The notes under the pieces: generated by a model
Database searches by the model: none
What the model was told of the DNA's origin: nothing
The model's input: the letters and a program-made list of their open reading frames with translations, nothing else
Made by a program: the position numbers and the translations under genes
Part shown: one piece after another, positions 1 through 8,739 of the stretch
Layout of the letters: each line of letters starts with the position of its first letter
How positions within the stretch are numbered: the first letter of the stretch is position 1
Assembly (NCBI RefSeq): GCF_050563525.1
Contig: NZ_JBNXUN010000009.1
Span: 179,118 to 243,117, forward strand
Source: Falsiroseomonas sp050563525
Lineage (GTDB): Bacteria; Pseudomonadota; Alphaproteobacteria; Acetobacterales; Acetobacteraceae
Direction of reading: 5' to 3'
Length of the DNA: 64,000 bases

Positions 1-1188
1 GTCCGCGGTGATGTCGCCCTGCGCCTTCGTGATGGGCTGGTCCTGCGCCACGATGCAAACGACCGGTTCGTTGTTGTAGCCGCCTTCCTGCAGCAGGCGC
101 TTCGCCAGGTCCATGTTGCGCGGGCCCTTCAGGATGTCGCCGCCGGCTTCCGTGTAGGCCGGCGTGCCGGGTGTGAAGAAGCCCGGCAGCGGCTTCCACA
201 GCGCATCGTCGGTGCCGACGAGGGCGCGCATGTAGTCCTCCTGGCTCATCGCCGCGAGAACCGCCTGGCGGATCTTCCTGGAGTTGAACGGAGCGTGCAG
301 GTGGTTCATCCGGAAGCTGCCGATATTGCCGAGCGGGTCGGCGATATCCAGGCGGATGTTCCGGTTGCGGCGCATCAGCGGCACCAGGTCGGTGATCGGG
401 TTCTCCCACCAATCCACTTCGCCGTTCTGCAGCGCCGCGACAGCGGTCGCCGGGTCCGGCATCACCACCCACTCGACGCGGTCGACGCCCATGACCTTCG
501 GACCGGACAGCCAGCTCACCGCACCCTCGCGCGGCACGTACTGGTCGAACTTCTGGAACACCGCGGTGGCACCCGGCACCCATTCGTTGCGCACGAAGCG
601 CATCGGGCCGGAGCCGACATACTCGTCGATCTGCGTGAAGCTGTCGAACTTCGTCGCGATCCGTTCCGGCATGATGAAGCAGATCGGCGTGTTGGTCTTG
701 CCGAGCGCGTACTTCAACTTCGGGTAGGGGCTGCCCAGCACCCAGCGGAAGGTGGTGTCGTCCACCGCCACCAGCTCCTTCTGGATGGCGCGCACCATCT
801 GCCCCATCGGGTCGCGCGGCGCCCAGCGGGCGATGGAGGCGACGACGTCCTTCGCCAGCACCGGCGTGCCGTCATGGAAGCGCAGGCCGGCGCGCAGCTT
901 GAACGTCCAGGTCAGGCCGTCCTGCGATACGGTCTCGCCCTCCACCATCTGCGGCAGCGGCTCCAACTTGTCGTTCACGCCATACAGCGTGTCCCACACC
1001 ATGGCGGAGGCGTTGCGCACGACATACTGCGTGCCCCAGATCGGATCGAAATTGGCGAGATTCGCCTGCGGCACGAAGCGCAGCGTGCGCGCCCGCGCAC
1101 CCTGCGACAGCGCCGGGGCGCCATACCCACCCGCCGCCGCGAGCGTACCGGCACCGATGCCGGCCTTGAGGAATGACCTGCGTTCCAT
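1..1188 (-). CDS. ABC transporter substrate-binding protein, family 5 (C-terminus cut by window edge)
   Basis: Periplasmic solute receptor of the peptide/nickel (SBP_bac_5) type; 396 codons are visible and the C-terminus lies beyond the left edge. The N-terminus reads MERRSFLKAG, a good twin-arginine (Tat) signal, followed by an Ala/Gly-rich hydrophobic stretch. The mature part starts with the block LRFVPQANL...DPIW and later has FHDGTPVLAKDV, GSGPMRF and a DPATAVAALQNGEVDWWENP block, all shared with the next three genes. Start chosen at the ATG directly before the Tat motif. It is the most downstream of a co-directional array on the minus strand. No permease or ATPase adjoins it within the window, so its transporter partner and ligand are unknown. 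Confidence 0.9.
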   Translation of the reverse strand, partial: MERRSFLKAGIGAGTLAAAGGYGAPALSQGARARTLRFVPQANLANFDPIWGTQYVVRNASAMVWDTLYGVNDKLEPLPQMVEGETVSQDGLTWTFKLRAGLRFHDGTPVLAKDVVASIARWAPRDPMGQMVRAIQKELVAVDDTTFRWVLGSPYPKLKYALGKTNTPICFIMPERIATKFDSFTQIDEYVGSGPMRFVRNEWVPGATAVFQKFDQYVPREGAVSWLSGPKVMGVDRVEWVVMPDPATAVAALQNGEVDWWENPITDLVPLMRRNRNIRLDIADPLGNIGSFRMNHLHAPFNSRKIRQAVLAAMSQEDYMRALVGTDDALWKPLPGFFTPGTPAYTEAGGDILKGPRNMDLAKRLLQEGGYNNEPVVCIVAQDQPITKAQGDITAD

Positions 1189-1330
1189 TCTTTGAAGCCC
1201 CTTGTCCCAGACGCCCTGATTTCGGGCAGCCTGCCTTATCCCTGTGCGATGCGCCAGCGTCCCAGGAGGTTGAACATGGGATGGCGCACACAGCCCGATG
1301 GCGTTGCACACATCGTGCCATGTGGCAGGC

Positions 1331-2914
1331 TCAGGCGCGGCGCACGCCCCAGAACAGCGCGGGGCCGCCCTTCACCACGCCTGTCAGGCTGCGGCGATAG
1401 GCCATGCGCGGCAGCACCTGGCCGAGTGGCAGGAACGGCACCTCCTGCCACACCACGCGCTGCATCTCCTCGGCGATGCGCTTTTCGGCCGCCAGGTCCG
1501 GCGCTTCGAACCAGGCTTCCCGCAGTTCCTCCAGGCGCGGGATCGTCGGCCAGCCTGCCCAGGCCGCGGCGCCGTGGCCACGGATCGGCTGGTGGCTGCC
1601 GGGCACGGAGACGTCGAAGCCTTCCCACGTCGTGCAGAAGGCGTTCCAGCCGCCTTGATCCGAAGGCCCACGGTTGGTGCGGCGCTGGATATGCGTGCCC
1701 CAATCCATCGCCTGCAGATCGACGTTGAAGCCGATCCGCCGCAGCAGATCCGCAGCCACCTCGGACAGGTTCTGCAGCACCGGGATATCGCTGGCGGACA
1801 GCATCGCCACGCGCTGCCCGGAATAGCCGGAAGCGCGCAGCGCCGCCCGCGCCGCCTCTAGGTTGCGCGGGCCCGACAACACCTCGAGCCCCGCATCATT
1901 CGCCAGCGGCATCCCCGGCGTGAAGGCGCCGGCCGGCACGCGGGACATCGCCGGATCGGTGCCGATCGCCGCATCCATGAAGGCCCGCTGGTCCAGCGCA
2001 GGCAGGATGGCACGGCGCACCGCTGCGTTGTCGAAGGGCGGGTGCAGGAAGTTGAAGCGCAGCACGCCGAGGTTGCCGGCGCCGTTCACCAGATCCACCA
2101 CGATATCGCGGGTGCGGCGCAGCAGCGGCAGCAGATCCGCCAGCGGCGTCTCCCACCAATCCACCTCGTTGTTCTGCAACGCCGCGGCGGCGGTGGAGGG
2201 GTCGGGCATCACCCGCCATTCCACGCGGTCGAAATGCACCGGCTTGCCACCGGCCAGGAAGTCGCTCGGCTCGTCGCGCGGCACGTATTCGTTGAACTTG
2301 GTATAGATGACGCGGTCGCCAGGGCGGAACTCGTCGCGGACGAAGCGGAACGGCCCGCTGCCGGTGTAGTCCTGGATCTGCTGGAACGGATCCGTCTGCG
2401 CGACCCGTTCCGGCATGATGGCGCAGATGTTCGCGGATGGCTTGCCGAGCGCGAAGGCCAGCCCGGGCCAGGCCTTCTTCATGCGGATCTCGAAGCGCGT
2501 GTCGTCCAGCGCCCGCATGCCGTCCAGCAGCCCATCCAGCCGCTGCCCCAGCACGTCCCGCTTCGCCCAGCGCGCGATGGAGGCGACGCAGTCCCGCGCC
2601 AGCACCGGCGCGCCGTCGTGGAAGCGCAGACCCGATCGCAGCGTGAAGGTCCAGCGCCGCCCTTCGTCGGAGATCTCGTGCCCCGCCGCCATCTGCGGCT
2701 TTGGCTGGAAGTCCGCGCCGAGGCCATACAGCGTGTCGTAGATCATCAGCCCGTGGTTGCGGACCACGACGGCCGTCGACCACACCGGATCGATGTTCGA
2801 CAGGTTGGCTTGCGGCACGAAGCGCAGCGTCCCCGCCTGCGCCTGTGCCGATGCCACACGCGGCGCCGCCAATCCGACTCCGGCCGCCACCATCATCCCA
2901 CGCCGCGTGATCAT
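1331..2914 (-). CDS. ABC transporter substrate-binding protein, family 5
   Basis: Complete 527-residue family-5 binding protein, normal length for the family. Tat-like N-terminus MITRRGMMVAAG with a likely signal-peptidase site after VASA (about residue 23). The sequence follows the same plan as its neighbours: LRFVPQANL near residue 30, RNHGLMIYDTLYG, FHDGAPVLARD, GSGPFRFV, then a WWETPLADLLPLLRR segment and a C-terminal stretch LPLGQVLPRMAYRR. The ATG lies 5 bp after the stop of the upstream gene, so the two are probably cotranscribed. Ligand unknown. Divergence from its neighbours looks like old tandem duplication, not a recent copy. Confidence 0.95.
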   Translation of the reverse strand: MITRRGMMVAAGVGLAAPRVASAQAQAGTLRFVPQANLSNIDPVWSTAVVVRNHGLMIYDTLYGLGADFQPKPQMAAGHEISDEGRRWTFTLRSGLRFHDGAPVLARDCVASIARWAKRDVLGQRLDGLLDGMRALDDTRFEIRMKKAWPGLAFALGKPSANICAIMPERVAQTDPFQQIQDYTGSGPFRFVRDEFRPGDRVIYTKFNEYVPRDEPSDFLAGGKPVHFDRVEWRVMPDPSTAAAALQNNEVDWWETPLADLLPLLRRTRDIVVDLVNGAGNLGVLRFNFLHPPFDNAAVRRAILPALDQRAFMDAAIGTDPAMSRVPAGAFTPGMPLANDAGLEVLSGPRNLEAARAALRASGYSGQRVAMLSASDIPVLQNLSEVAADLLRRIGFNVDLQAMDWGTHIQRRTNRGPSDQGGWNAFCTTWEGFDVSVPGSHQPIRGHGAAAWAGWPTIPRLEELREAWFEAPDLAAEKRIAEEMQRVVWQEVPFLPLGQVLPRMAYRRSLTGVVKGGPALFWGVRRA

Positions 2915-2919
2915 CTGCG

Positions 2920-4506
2920 TCAGCCCTTGCCGATGTTCCAGAACACGGTGGCCGGCGCGCGGAACACGCCGGTGACGTTGCGCCGCCAGGCGCTCGGTTG
3001 CCAGTAGAAGCCGAGCGGAATGTAGTACATCGACTCCATCGCCTTGGCGTTCAACTGCTCCGCGATGAGGCGGCTCTCGGCGGGATCACCGGTCTGCACC
3101 CACTCCCCGCGCAGACGCTCGATCTCCGGCTCGTCCGGCCAGCCGAACCAGGCATTCGCCGCATTGGCGCGCAGGAACAGGTGGTACACCGGCAGCGCCA
3201 GCGACTGGCCGGAGGAGGTGGTGTGGATGATGCTCCAGCCGCCACGCTCCACCGGTTCCTTGCTGGCGCGCCGCTGGACCAGCGTGCCCCAGTCAGTGGA
3301 GATCAGCTCCAGGTTCATCCCCAGGCGCGTCAGGATGTCTGCCGTCACCATCGACAGCGCGTTGATCTGCGGATAGTCGCCCGGGGCGATCAGCACCACC
3401 TTCTCGCCGTTGTAGCCTGCCGCGGCGAGCGCCGCCTTGGCTCGCTCGATGTTGCGCGTCTTCAGGATCTCGCTGCCGGATTCATTGGCCAGCGGCGTGC
3501 CGCAGGTGAACACACCCTCGCACACGCCCCAGCCATCCGCGTCATTGCCCGCGACCGAGCGCAGATAGTCGCGCTGGTCCACCGCCATCGCAACCGCACG
3601 GCGGATGGCCGGGTTGTTGAAGGGTGGCTGCAGCGTGTTGAAGCGGCAGACACCATAGGTGCCGTCCAGCAAGCGCTGCTGCACCACCATCTCCCGGTTC
3701 CGCCGCATCAGCGGCAGAAGGTCGTGCAACGGATATTCCCAGTAATCCTGCTCGCCCTGCATCATTGCGTTGGCGCTGGTCGCGGGGTCGGTGATGATGG
3801 TCCACTCGATGCGGTCGATGTTCGGGCGACGGCCGCCGGCCAGCCCGTCCACCGCCTCGCCGCGCGGCACATAGCCGGCGTTCTTTTCCCACACCGCACG
3901 CTGCCCGGGATTCCATTCGCCCGGCACGAACTTGAACGGCCCGCTGCCGACGGTGTCGCGGATCTGCGTGAAGGCATCCGTGCTGGCGATGCGTTCCGGC
4001 ATGACAAAGCAAGGAAACTGCGTCTGCCCCAGCGCCATGGTCAGTAGCGGCACCGGCCGGTGCAGGCGGAAGCGGAAGCGGCGGTCATCCAGCGCCTCCA
4101 CCTCTGCGACATTGCCGATCAGCACCTGCATGAACGGATCGCGGCGCGCCCAGCGCTTGATGGACGCCACCGCATCCTTCGCCAGCACGCGTTCGCCATC
4201 GTGGAAGGCGAGACCCTCGCGCAGCGTGAAGGTCCAGGCGAGCTTGTCGTCCGAGACGGTCCAGCCTTCCGCCATCTGCGGCTGGATCTCGCCCTTGCTG
4301 TCCTGGGCGCAGATCTGGTCGTAGATCATGAACGCGTGGTTCCGCGTCACCACCGCCGTCGTCCAGACCGGGTCCACCGAGGTCAGGTTCGCCTGCGGGA
4401 TCACCCGCAGGCTGCGCGCCGCCCCACCTTGCGCCGAGACCACATTCGGTGCCGCCACCATCGCGGCCGAAGCCGCCATCAACCCACGCCGACCGATCAT
4501 CTTCAC
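2920..4506 (-). CDS. ABC transporter substrate-binding protein, family 5
   Basis: Complete 528-residue family-5 binding protein. The N-terminus has a twin arginine (R6-R7, GRRGLMAAS) and a likely cleavage site after VVSA (about residue 25), so Tat export to the periplasm is expected. Shared blocks include RVIPQANLTSVDPVW, RNHAFMIYDQ, FHDGERVLAKDAV, GSGPFKFV and VERGGWSIIH. The purine-rich GGGAGAGTGAAG just upstream of the ATG is a convincing ribosome-binding site. It sits in the middle of the array, 31 bp after the start of one paralogue and 5 bp before the next. No transporter subunits nearby. Ligand not predictable from sequence. Confidence 0.95.
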   Translation of the reverse strand: MKMIGRRGLMAASAAMVAAPNVVSAQGGAARSLRVIPQANLTSVDPVWTTAVVTRNHAFMIYDQICAQDSKGEIQPQMAEGWTVSDDKLAWTFTLREGLAFHDGERVLAKDAVASIKRWARRDPFMQVLIGNVAEVEALDDRRFRFRLHRPVPLLTMALGQTQFPCFVMPERIASTDAFTQIRDTVGSGPFKFVPGEWNPGQRAVWEKNAGYVPRGEAVDGLAGGRRPNIDRIEWTIITDPATSANAMMQGEQDYWEYPLHDLLPLMRRNREMVVQQRLLDGTYGVCRFNTLQPPFNNPAIRRAVAMAVDQRDYLRSVAGNDADGWGVCEGVFTCGTPLANESGSEILKTRNIERAKAALAAAGYNGEKVVLIAPGDYPQINALSMVTADILTRLGMNLELISTDWGTLVQRRASKEPVERGGWSIIHTTSSGQSLALPVYHLFLRANAANAWFGWPDEPEIERLRGEWVQTGDPAESRLIAEQLNAKAMESMYYIPLGFYWQPSAWRRNVTGVFRAPATVFWNIGKG

Positions 4507-4537
4507 TCTCCCGCCCGAGACTTGATGCCGAGGAAAC

Positions 4538-6130
4538 TCAGTCGCGCTTGATGCCCCAGTACAGCGCCAGTCCCGGCACGCGGCCAGACAGGTTGCTGCG
4601 CACCGCGGTCAGCGACTTGTAGGCGCCGACCGGGATGTAGGGCAGCTCGTCCATCGCCACCTCCTGCATCTCCCGACCCAGGCGCTGCTCCGCTGCCAGA
4701 TCCGGCGCCTCGAACCAGGCATCGCGCAGTTCCTCCAGCCTGGGGATCGAGGGCCAGCCGAACCAGGCGCCGGTGCCGTTGCCGCGCAGCGGGAAGTGTG
4801 CCGCGGGATTGGCGAAGTCGAAGGAGGAGAAGGCGGTGAACAGCATGCTCCAGCCGCCGCTCTCCACCGGCTCGCGCGAGGTGCGCCGCTGCACCGTGGT
4901 GCCCCAATCCGTCAGCACGATGTCGGCGTTGAAGCCGAGACGGCGCACCAGATCCGCACCCACCTGCGTCATCGCCGAAGGCGCCAGGATATCGGTGGGC
5001 CCGATCAGCCGCATCGGCGCGTTGGTGTAGCCTGCCTCCCGCATCAGCGCCTTGGCACGATCCAGGCTGCGCGGTCCCATCAGCGGCGCCATGCCGGCGT
5101 CGTTGCCCAGCGGCGTGCCGGGTGTGAAGAAGCCGGTCTCCGCATTGAAATTCTCGGGGTCGGTGCCGACGATCGCCTGCATGAAGTCGGACTGGCTGAT
5201 CGCCGGCAGCATCGCCTGGCGCAGCTTCTTGTCGTTGAACGGCGCGTGCAGGTGGTTGAAGCGCAGGATGCCGGTCAGCGGCAGCGGGTCGATTGCCTCG
5301 ATCCGCACGTTGCGGTTGCGCCGAAGAAGCTGCTGGATCTCCGGCGGCGGCTGCTCGTACCAGTCGATCTCGCCGGTCTGGATCGCCGCGGCGGCGGTCG
5401 CCGCATCGGTGATGATGTGCCATTCCACCCGGTCGAAATTCACGATCTTCGGCCCTGCTGTCAGGCTCGGCATGCCGCCCTGCACCGGCACGTAGTCGGG
5501 GTTGCGCGTGTACACCACGAGGCTGCCGGAGTTGTACTCGTCCGGCTTGAAGCGGAACGGGCCGCTGCCCACCGCCTCGCGGATCTGCGTGAAGGCATCT
5601 GTGCTCGCGATCCGCTCCGGCATCACGAAGGCCGGGCTGTTGGAGACCTGCGCCAACGCCGCGAACAGCAGCGGGAAGGGCCGCTTCAGGCTGAACTGCA
5701 CGCGCTTGTCATCGAGCGCGGACACCGCATCGGTCACCGTCGCCAGCTTCTGGCCGAACGGGTTGCGCTTCATCCAGCGGGAGACGCTCGCCGCCACGTC
5801 GCGCGCGAGCACCGGCGTGCCGTCGTGGAATTTAAGCCCGTCGCGCAGCGTGATGATGATGCGCCGCCCGCCATCCTCCGCGACATGCCCCGCCGCCATC
5901 TGCGGCTGCGGGCGGAACTGTGCGTCCATCCCGTACAGCGTGTCATAGATCATGTGCCCGTGGTTGCGGGTGATGTTCGCCGTGGTCCAGATCGGGTCCA
6001 GGCTCGTCAGGTTCGCCTGCGGGACCATCTTCAGGACGCGGTTCTGCGTCGGCTGCGCGATTGCGGCATGTGGCAACGCGCTGGCCCCGCCGATGGCAGC
6101 GCCCGTCTTCAGCAGTGTCCTGCGAAGCAT
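4538..6130 (-). CDS. ABC transporter substrate-binding protein, family 5
   Basis: Complete 530-residue family-5 binding protein and the first gene of the four-gene run as transcribed. Tat-type leader MLRRTLLKTG with a likely cleavage after AAIA (about residue 25). Family blocks: KMVPQANLTSLDPIW, RNHGHMIYDTLYGM, FHDGTPVLARDVAAS, GSGPFRFK, RLGFNADIVLTDWGT and a C-terminal GLALYWGIKRD. A ribosome-binding site GGGAGAACAGG precedes the ATG. The upstream neighbour on the same strand is the small lipoprotein gene, 69 bp away. Whether the four receptors share one permease encoded elsewhere cannot be told here. Confidence 0.95.
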   Translation of the reverse strand: MLRRTLLKTGAAIGGASALPHAAIAQPTQNRVLKMVPQANLTSLDPIWTTANITRNHGHMIYDTLYGMDAQFRPQPQMAAGHVAEDGGRRIIITLRDGLKFHDGTPVLARDVAASVSRWMKRNPFGQKLATVTDAVSALDDKRVQFSLKRPFPLLFAALAQVSNSPAFVMPERIASTDAFTQIREAVGSGPFRFKPDEYNSGSLVVYTRNPDYVPVQGGMPSLTAGPKIVNFDRVEWHIITDAATAAAAIQTGEIDWYEQPPPEIQQLLRRNRNVRIEAIDPLPLTGILRFNHLHAPFNDKKLRQAMLPAISQSDFMQAIVGTDPENFNAETGFFTPGTPLGNDAGMAPLMGPRSLDRAKALMREAGYTNAPMRLIGPTDILAPSAMTQVGADLVRRLGFNADIVLTDWGTTVQRRTSREPVESGGWSMLFTAFSSFDFANPAAHFPLRGNGTGAWFGWPSIPRLEELRDAWFEAPDLAAEQRLGREMQEVAMDELPYIPVGAYKSLTAVRSNLSGRVPGLALYWGIKRD

Positions 6131-6199
6131 CCTGTTCTCCCGTTCAAGCCATTCCCGGGAGGATCAGACCAGCCCTTGCGGTATCCCGCAAGCCGCAAG

Positions 6200-6784
6200 C
6201 TAGGCTGGCGGCGGCCCAGATGCCCCGGGCGGCTCGCGCGGCTCTGGCGGCTCGGGCGGCACCGGAAGCTCCGGCGCATCGGTGCGGAGCGCGGAGACGC
6301 AGCCGAACCAGTCGCGGCCGGAGATGCCGGCATCCGGCACCGTCACGGACAGCACGCGCGTGCCCGGCCGGCTGTAGCGCAGCGTGCCGCCGGCCAGCAG
6401 CGCGCGGATGCGCCGTTCGCCCGCCGCATCCAGCCGCCGCGTCACGCGGGATTGGCTGGCGGGGAAGCGGAGTTGCCAATTGCCCTCCGCGCCGCGGAAT
6501 GCCACCTGGCTGATCCGCCGCCCGCTCCGCGCTTCATAGGACAGCTCGCGCCCCGGCCCCGCCGCCACCGCCAACGTCGCCGCGTCCTGCTCCAGCGATG
6601 CGCTGCACACGCCATTGGCGATACTGAAGGACCAGGCGCCATCCGCCTGCACCACCGGTTCCGCCGGCGCCGGGCGTGGCGGCAGCACCACCCGCGTACC
6701 GACCGGCTGGGGCTGCGCACAGGCCACCAGCAGGGCGGGCAGGAGGACGGGCAGCAGCAGCGCCAGGCGGCACGAAAACCTCAT
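6200..6784 (-). CDS. Small proline-rich lipoprotein, function unknown
   Basis: A 194-residue predicted lipoprotein. The N-terminus is a typical signal peptide of Arg and Leu residues ending in the lipobox LVAC, with Cys22 as the lipidated residue. The middle holds an unassigned, probably beta-rich domain (DGAWSFSIANGVCSASLEQD onward), with two more Cys residues that could pair in the periplasm. The tail is proline/glutamate rich (PVPPEPPEPREPP). Its ATG overlaps the stop of the upstream ExeA-like ATPase gene by 4 bp (ATGA), so the two products are almost certainly made together and may act at the same envelope site. I do not recognise a named family. Confidence 0.75.
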   Translation of the reverse strand: MRFSCRLALLLPVLLPALLVACAQPQPVGTRVVLPPRPAPAEPVVQADGAWSFSIANGVCSASLEQDAATLAVAAGPGRELSYEARSGRRISQVAFRGAEGNWQLRFPASQSRVTRRLDAAGERRIRALLAGGTLRYSRPGTRVLSVTVPDAGISGRDWFGCVSALRTDAPELPVPPEPPEPREPPGASGPPPA

Positions 6785-8658
6785 TCACCAGCCTCCAGGA
6801 CCGTAAAGCGCGACCAGCGCCCTGCCGCGTAGCGAGGCCCATCACGAGACACCAGCGTGACCCGCCAGGCATAGCCGCGCGCGGCCGTCACCGGCACCGC
6901 GTGCCGGTCCGATTGCGGCGCGTAGCCCGAGAACACCTCCTGCCATGCACCTTCCTCCAGCCCCATCACCTCGACGAAACAGCATGGCGAGGCGCTGGTT
7001 GCCGCCGGCAGGCGCCAGCGCAGTTCCACATCCAGGGGCAAGCGCGCCGCCGGCAGAAGCGCGCCGGGGGCCGGGGCTTCCGGCTCCGGCGCCGCCAGCG
7101 TCGCAAGCTCGGGCACCGGCATCTCACGCGCAGCGGGCCGCCCGCTCGGCGCCGGCAGCGCCCATTCGACGGTGCCCGGCCGTGGCAGGGGCGCGCCGTC
7201 CGGCACCCTGCCCAGCCGGTGCGCCTGTGGCGCCTGGCCAGCCCGCGCGCCAATCGCGAGCGCCATATCCCGATCCTCGAGGAAAAAATAGCGCAGAACC
7301 TCCTCCCCGCTGGCCTGGGAGACCGGGAACGGCGCCGCGACCGTCCGCCCGGCGGTGCGCAGGGCCGCGGCCAGGGTCTCTCCCCGCGCGGCGGCGTTCG
7401 CATCGCCGCGTGGATAGGTCAGCACGATGCGCGCCGGCGGAGCCACCGGCAGCACCGGGACAACGTCCGGCGCCTCGGGTGTCACGACCGGCGGCGGCGT
7501 CGGGTCGGCCCGGTCCTGCTCCTGTGCCTGGGCGACCGGCATAACCTCCGACCCCGCGCCGCCGCGCAGTGCACCAGCCGAGCCCGGGCCGAGCATCACC
7601 CAGGCCCCAGCCGCGCCAATCAGCCCCAGAACCACGCCGGCGACCAGCCAGGGCAGGATGCCACCGGACCGCTGCGCAGCGATTTCCTGCGGCGCGGCAG
7701 CAGCCGGCGGCGGCGGTTCCGGCATGGCTTCCGGCACCTGCTCCGGTGCCGCTTCCGGCACCTGCTCCGGTGCCGCTTCCAGGACCGGCGGCGCCGATGC
7801 GAGGACGGGGGCGGCCGGCCGGGCCGGTGCAACGGCCGTGCGTGGGGGTTCGCTCACCCTCACCCGCACCGCCGACAGCGCATGCATGCCGGCCGCGCTG
7901 CGCACATGCTCGCCGCTGACCGCCTGGGCCTTCTCCAGCCCCGCGATGAACAGGCTGCTGCCGACCAGCACGTTCAGCAACCGCGGCACGCCGGCCGATT
8001 CAAGCCCCAGCGCCGCCACCGCATCCGGCCCCATGCGGGAGGCTGGAACCTCCAGCGCCGCCAGCCGCGCCGCGACATACCGCTCCACATCCTCGGCCCG
8101 AAGCCCTGGCAGCCGCACCACCCGGTGCGGAACCTCCTCCAGCCGGGCGGCGAAGGCCGGCAGCGCCGCCAGCACCGCGACCCGGTCCGGTGCCGCCGCC
8201 AGGGCGGCCAGGCCGGCATCGTCGATCCGGCCGGCCTCGTCGACCAGCAGGACCGCCGCGGCTTCTGCGCCGGTGGCCTCGTCGCCGGTGGCCTCGTCGC
8301 CGAAGTCGAGCCGCTGCACCACCAGGCCATCCGCGCGCAGCTTGCGTTCCAGCGAATCCAGCATGAGCGTCTTGCCGACGCCTGGGCCACCGAGCAGCGC
8401 CACCACGCCGCCCCCCTGCCGCACCGCGGCCAGCAGGGCCGCCTCCGCCGTCTCCCAGGCCTCATGCCGCAGTGGCCGGGCCGCATGGACGCCGTGGCTG
8501 GTCGGCGGTGGCGGGCCGGGTTCTGCGGCGACGGGCTGGCTGCACATGCGGGCTTCGCGACTTCTATCTGGTCGAGGTTGGTCCTGCGGCCAGCCCACCG
8601 GCTGCGGACCCGCAGGTCGCCCAGATCCTGGGCAGACCCGACCATATAGCTTCCGCAT
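6781..8658 (-). CDS. ExeA/GspA-like AAA ATPase with one membrane span and a periplasmic C-terminal part
   Basis: A 625-residue protein if read from 8658; a second possible start is the ATG at 8547 (588 residues), and the N-terminus is uncertain. An N-terminal P-loop NTPase carries Walker A GGPGVGKT (residues 90-97 from the first start) and Walker B VLLVDEAG, followed by a helical lid ending near EHVRSA, as in ExeA/GspA-type AAA proteins. Next come a Pro/Ala linker with 8-residue repeats and a single transmembrane segment (LPWLVAGVVLGLIGAAGAWVML). The periplasmic part has an alpha/beta domain (RIVLTYPRGDANAAARGETL) and a beta-rich C-terminal domain with Trp and Tyr residues. ExeA relatives couple ATP hydrolysis to placing envelope machinery through peptidoglycan; that role here is inference. 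It overlaps the lipoprotein gene by 4 bp. Confidence 0.75.
   Translation of the reverse strand: MRKLYGRVCPGSGRPAGPQPVGWPQDQPRPDRSREARMCSQPVAAEPGPPPPTSHGVHAARPLRHEAWETAEAALLAAVRQGGGVVALLGGPGVGKTLMLDSLERKLRADGLVVQRLDFGDEATGDEATGAEAAAVLLVDEAGRIDDAGLAALAAAPDRVAVLAALPAFAARLEEVPHRVVRLPGLRAEDVERYVAARLAALEVPASRMGPDAVAALGLESAGVPRLLNVLVGSSLFIAGLEKAQAVSGEHVRSAAGMHALSAVRVRVSEPPRTAVAPARPAAPVLASAPPVLEAAPEQVPEAAPEQVPEAMPEPPPPAAAAPQEIAAQRSGGILPWLVAGVVLGLIGAAGAWVMLGPGSAGALRGGAGSEVMPVAQAQEQDRADPTPPPVVTPEAPDVVPVLPVAPPARIVLTYPRGDANAAARGETLAAALRTAGRTVAAPFPVSQASGEEVLRYFFLEDRDMALAIGARAGQAPQAHRLGRVPDGAPLPRPGTVEWALPAPSGRPAAREMPVPELATLAAPEPEAPAPGALLPAARLPLDVELRWRLPAATSASPCCFVEVMGLEEGAWQEVFSGYAPQSDRHAVPVTAARGYAWRVTLVSRDGPRYAAGRWSRFTVLEAGE
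7731..7778. repeat. Tandem 24-bp repeat, two perfect copies, inside the ExeA-like gene
   Basis: Two exact head-to-tail copies (7731-7754 and 7755-7778), with a degenerate partial copy just before. In the protein this gives repeated EAAPEQVP units in the Pro/Glu/Ala linker between the ATPase and the membrane span. The unit length is a multiple of three, so copy-number change keeps the frame. Confidence 0.9.
8269..8298. repeat. Tandem 15-bp repeat, two perfect copies, inside the ExeA-like ATPase domain
   Basis: Two exact copies (8269-8283 and 8284-8298) encode GDEATGDEATG directly before the Walker B strand VLLVDEAG. The insertion lies in a loop between two core strands of the nucleotide-binding domain and keeps the frame. 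Confidence 0.9.
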
Positions 8659-8739
8659 CCATTCCCGCAGCTTGTGCGGGATCAGGATGTTGTGCGCGGC
8701 GAACCAGGCCCCCGCGCCGATCCGCCTTCGGGCCTGCCC

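Noticed and set aside
4796..6832. A 678-codon plus-strand frame opposite a binding-protein gene
   Set aside because: His/Arg-rich sequence without domain features; it mirrors the codon bias of the real minus-strand genes.
7731..8298. Short repeats as a CRISPR array
   Set aside because: Only two adjoining copies each without spacers, in frame inside one gene.
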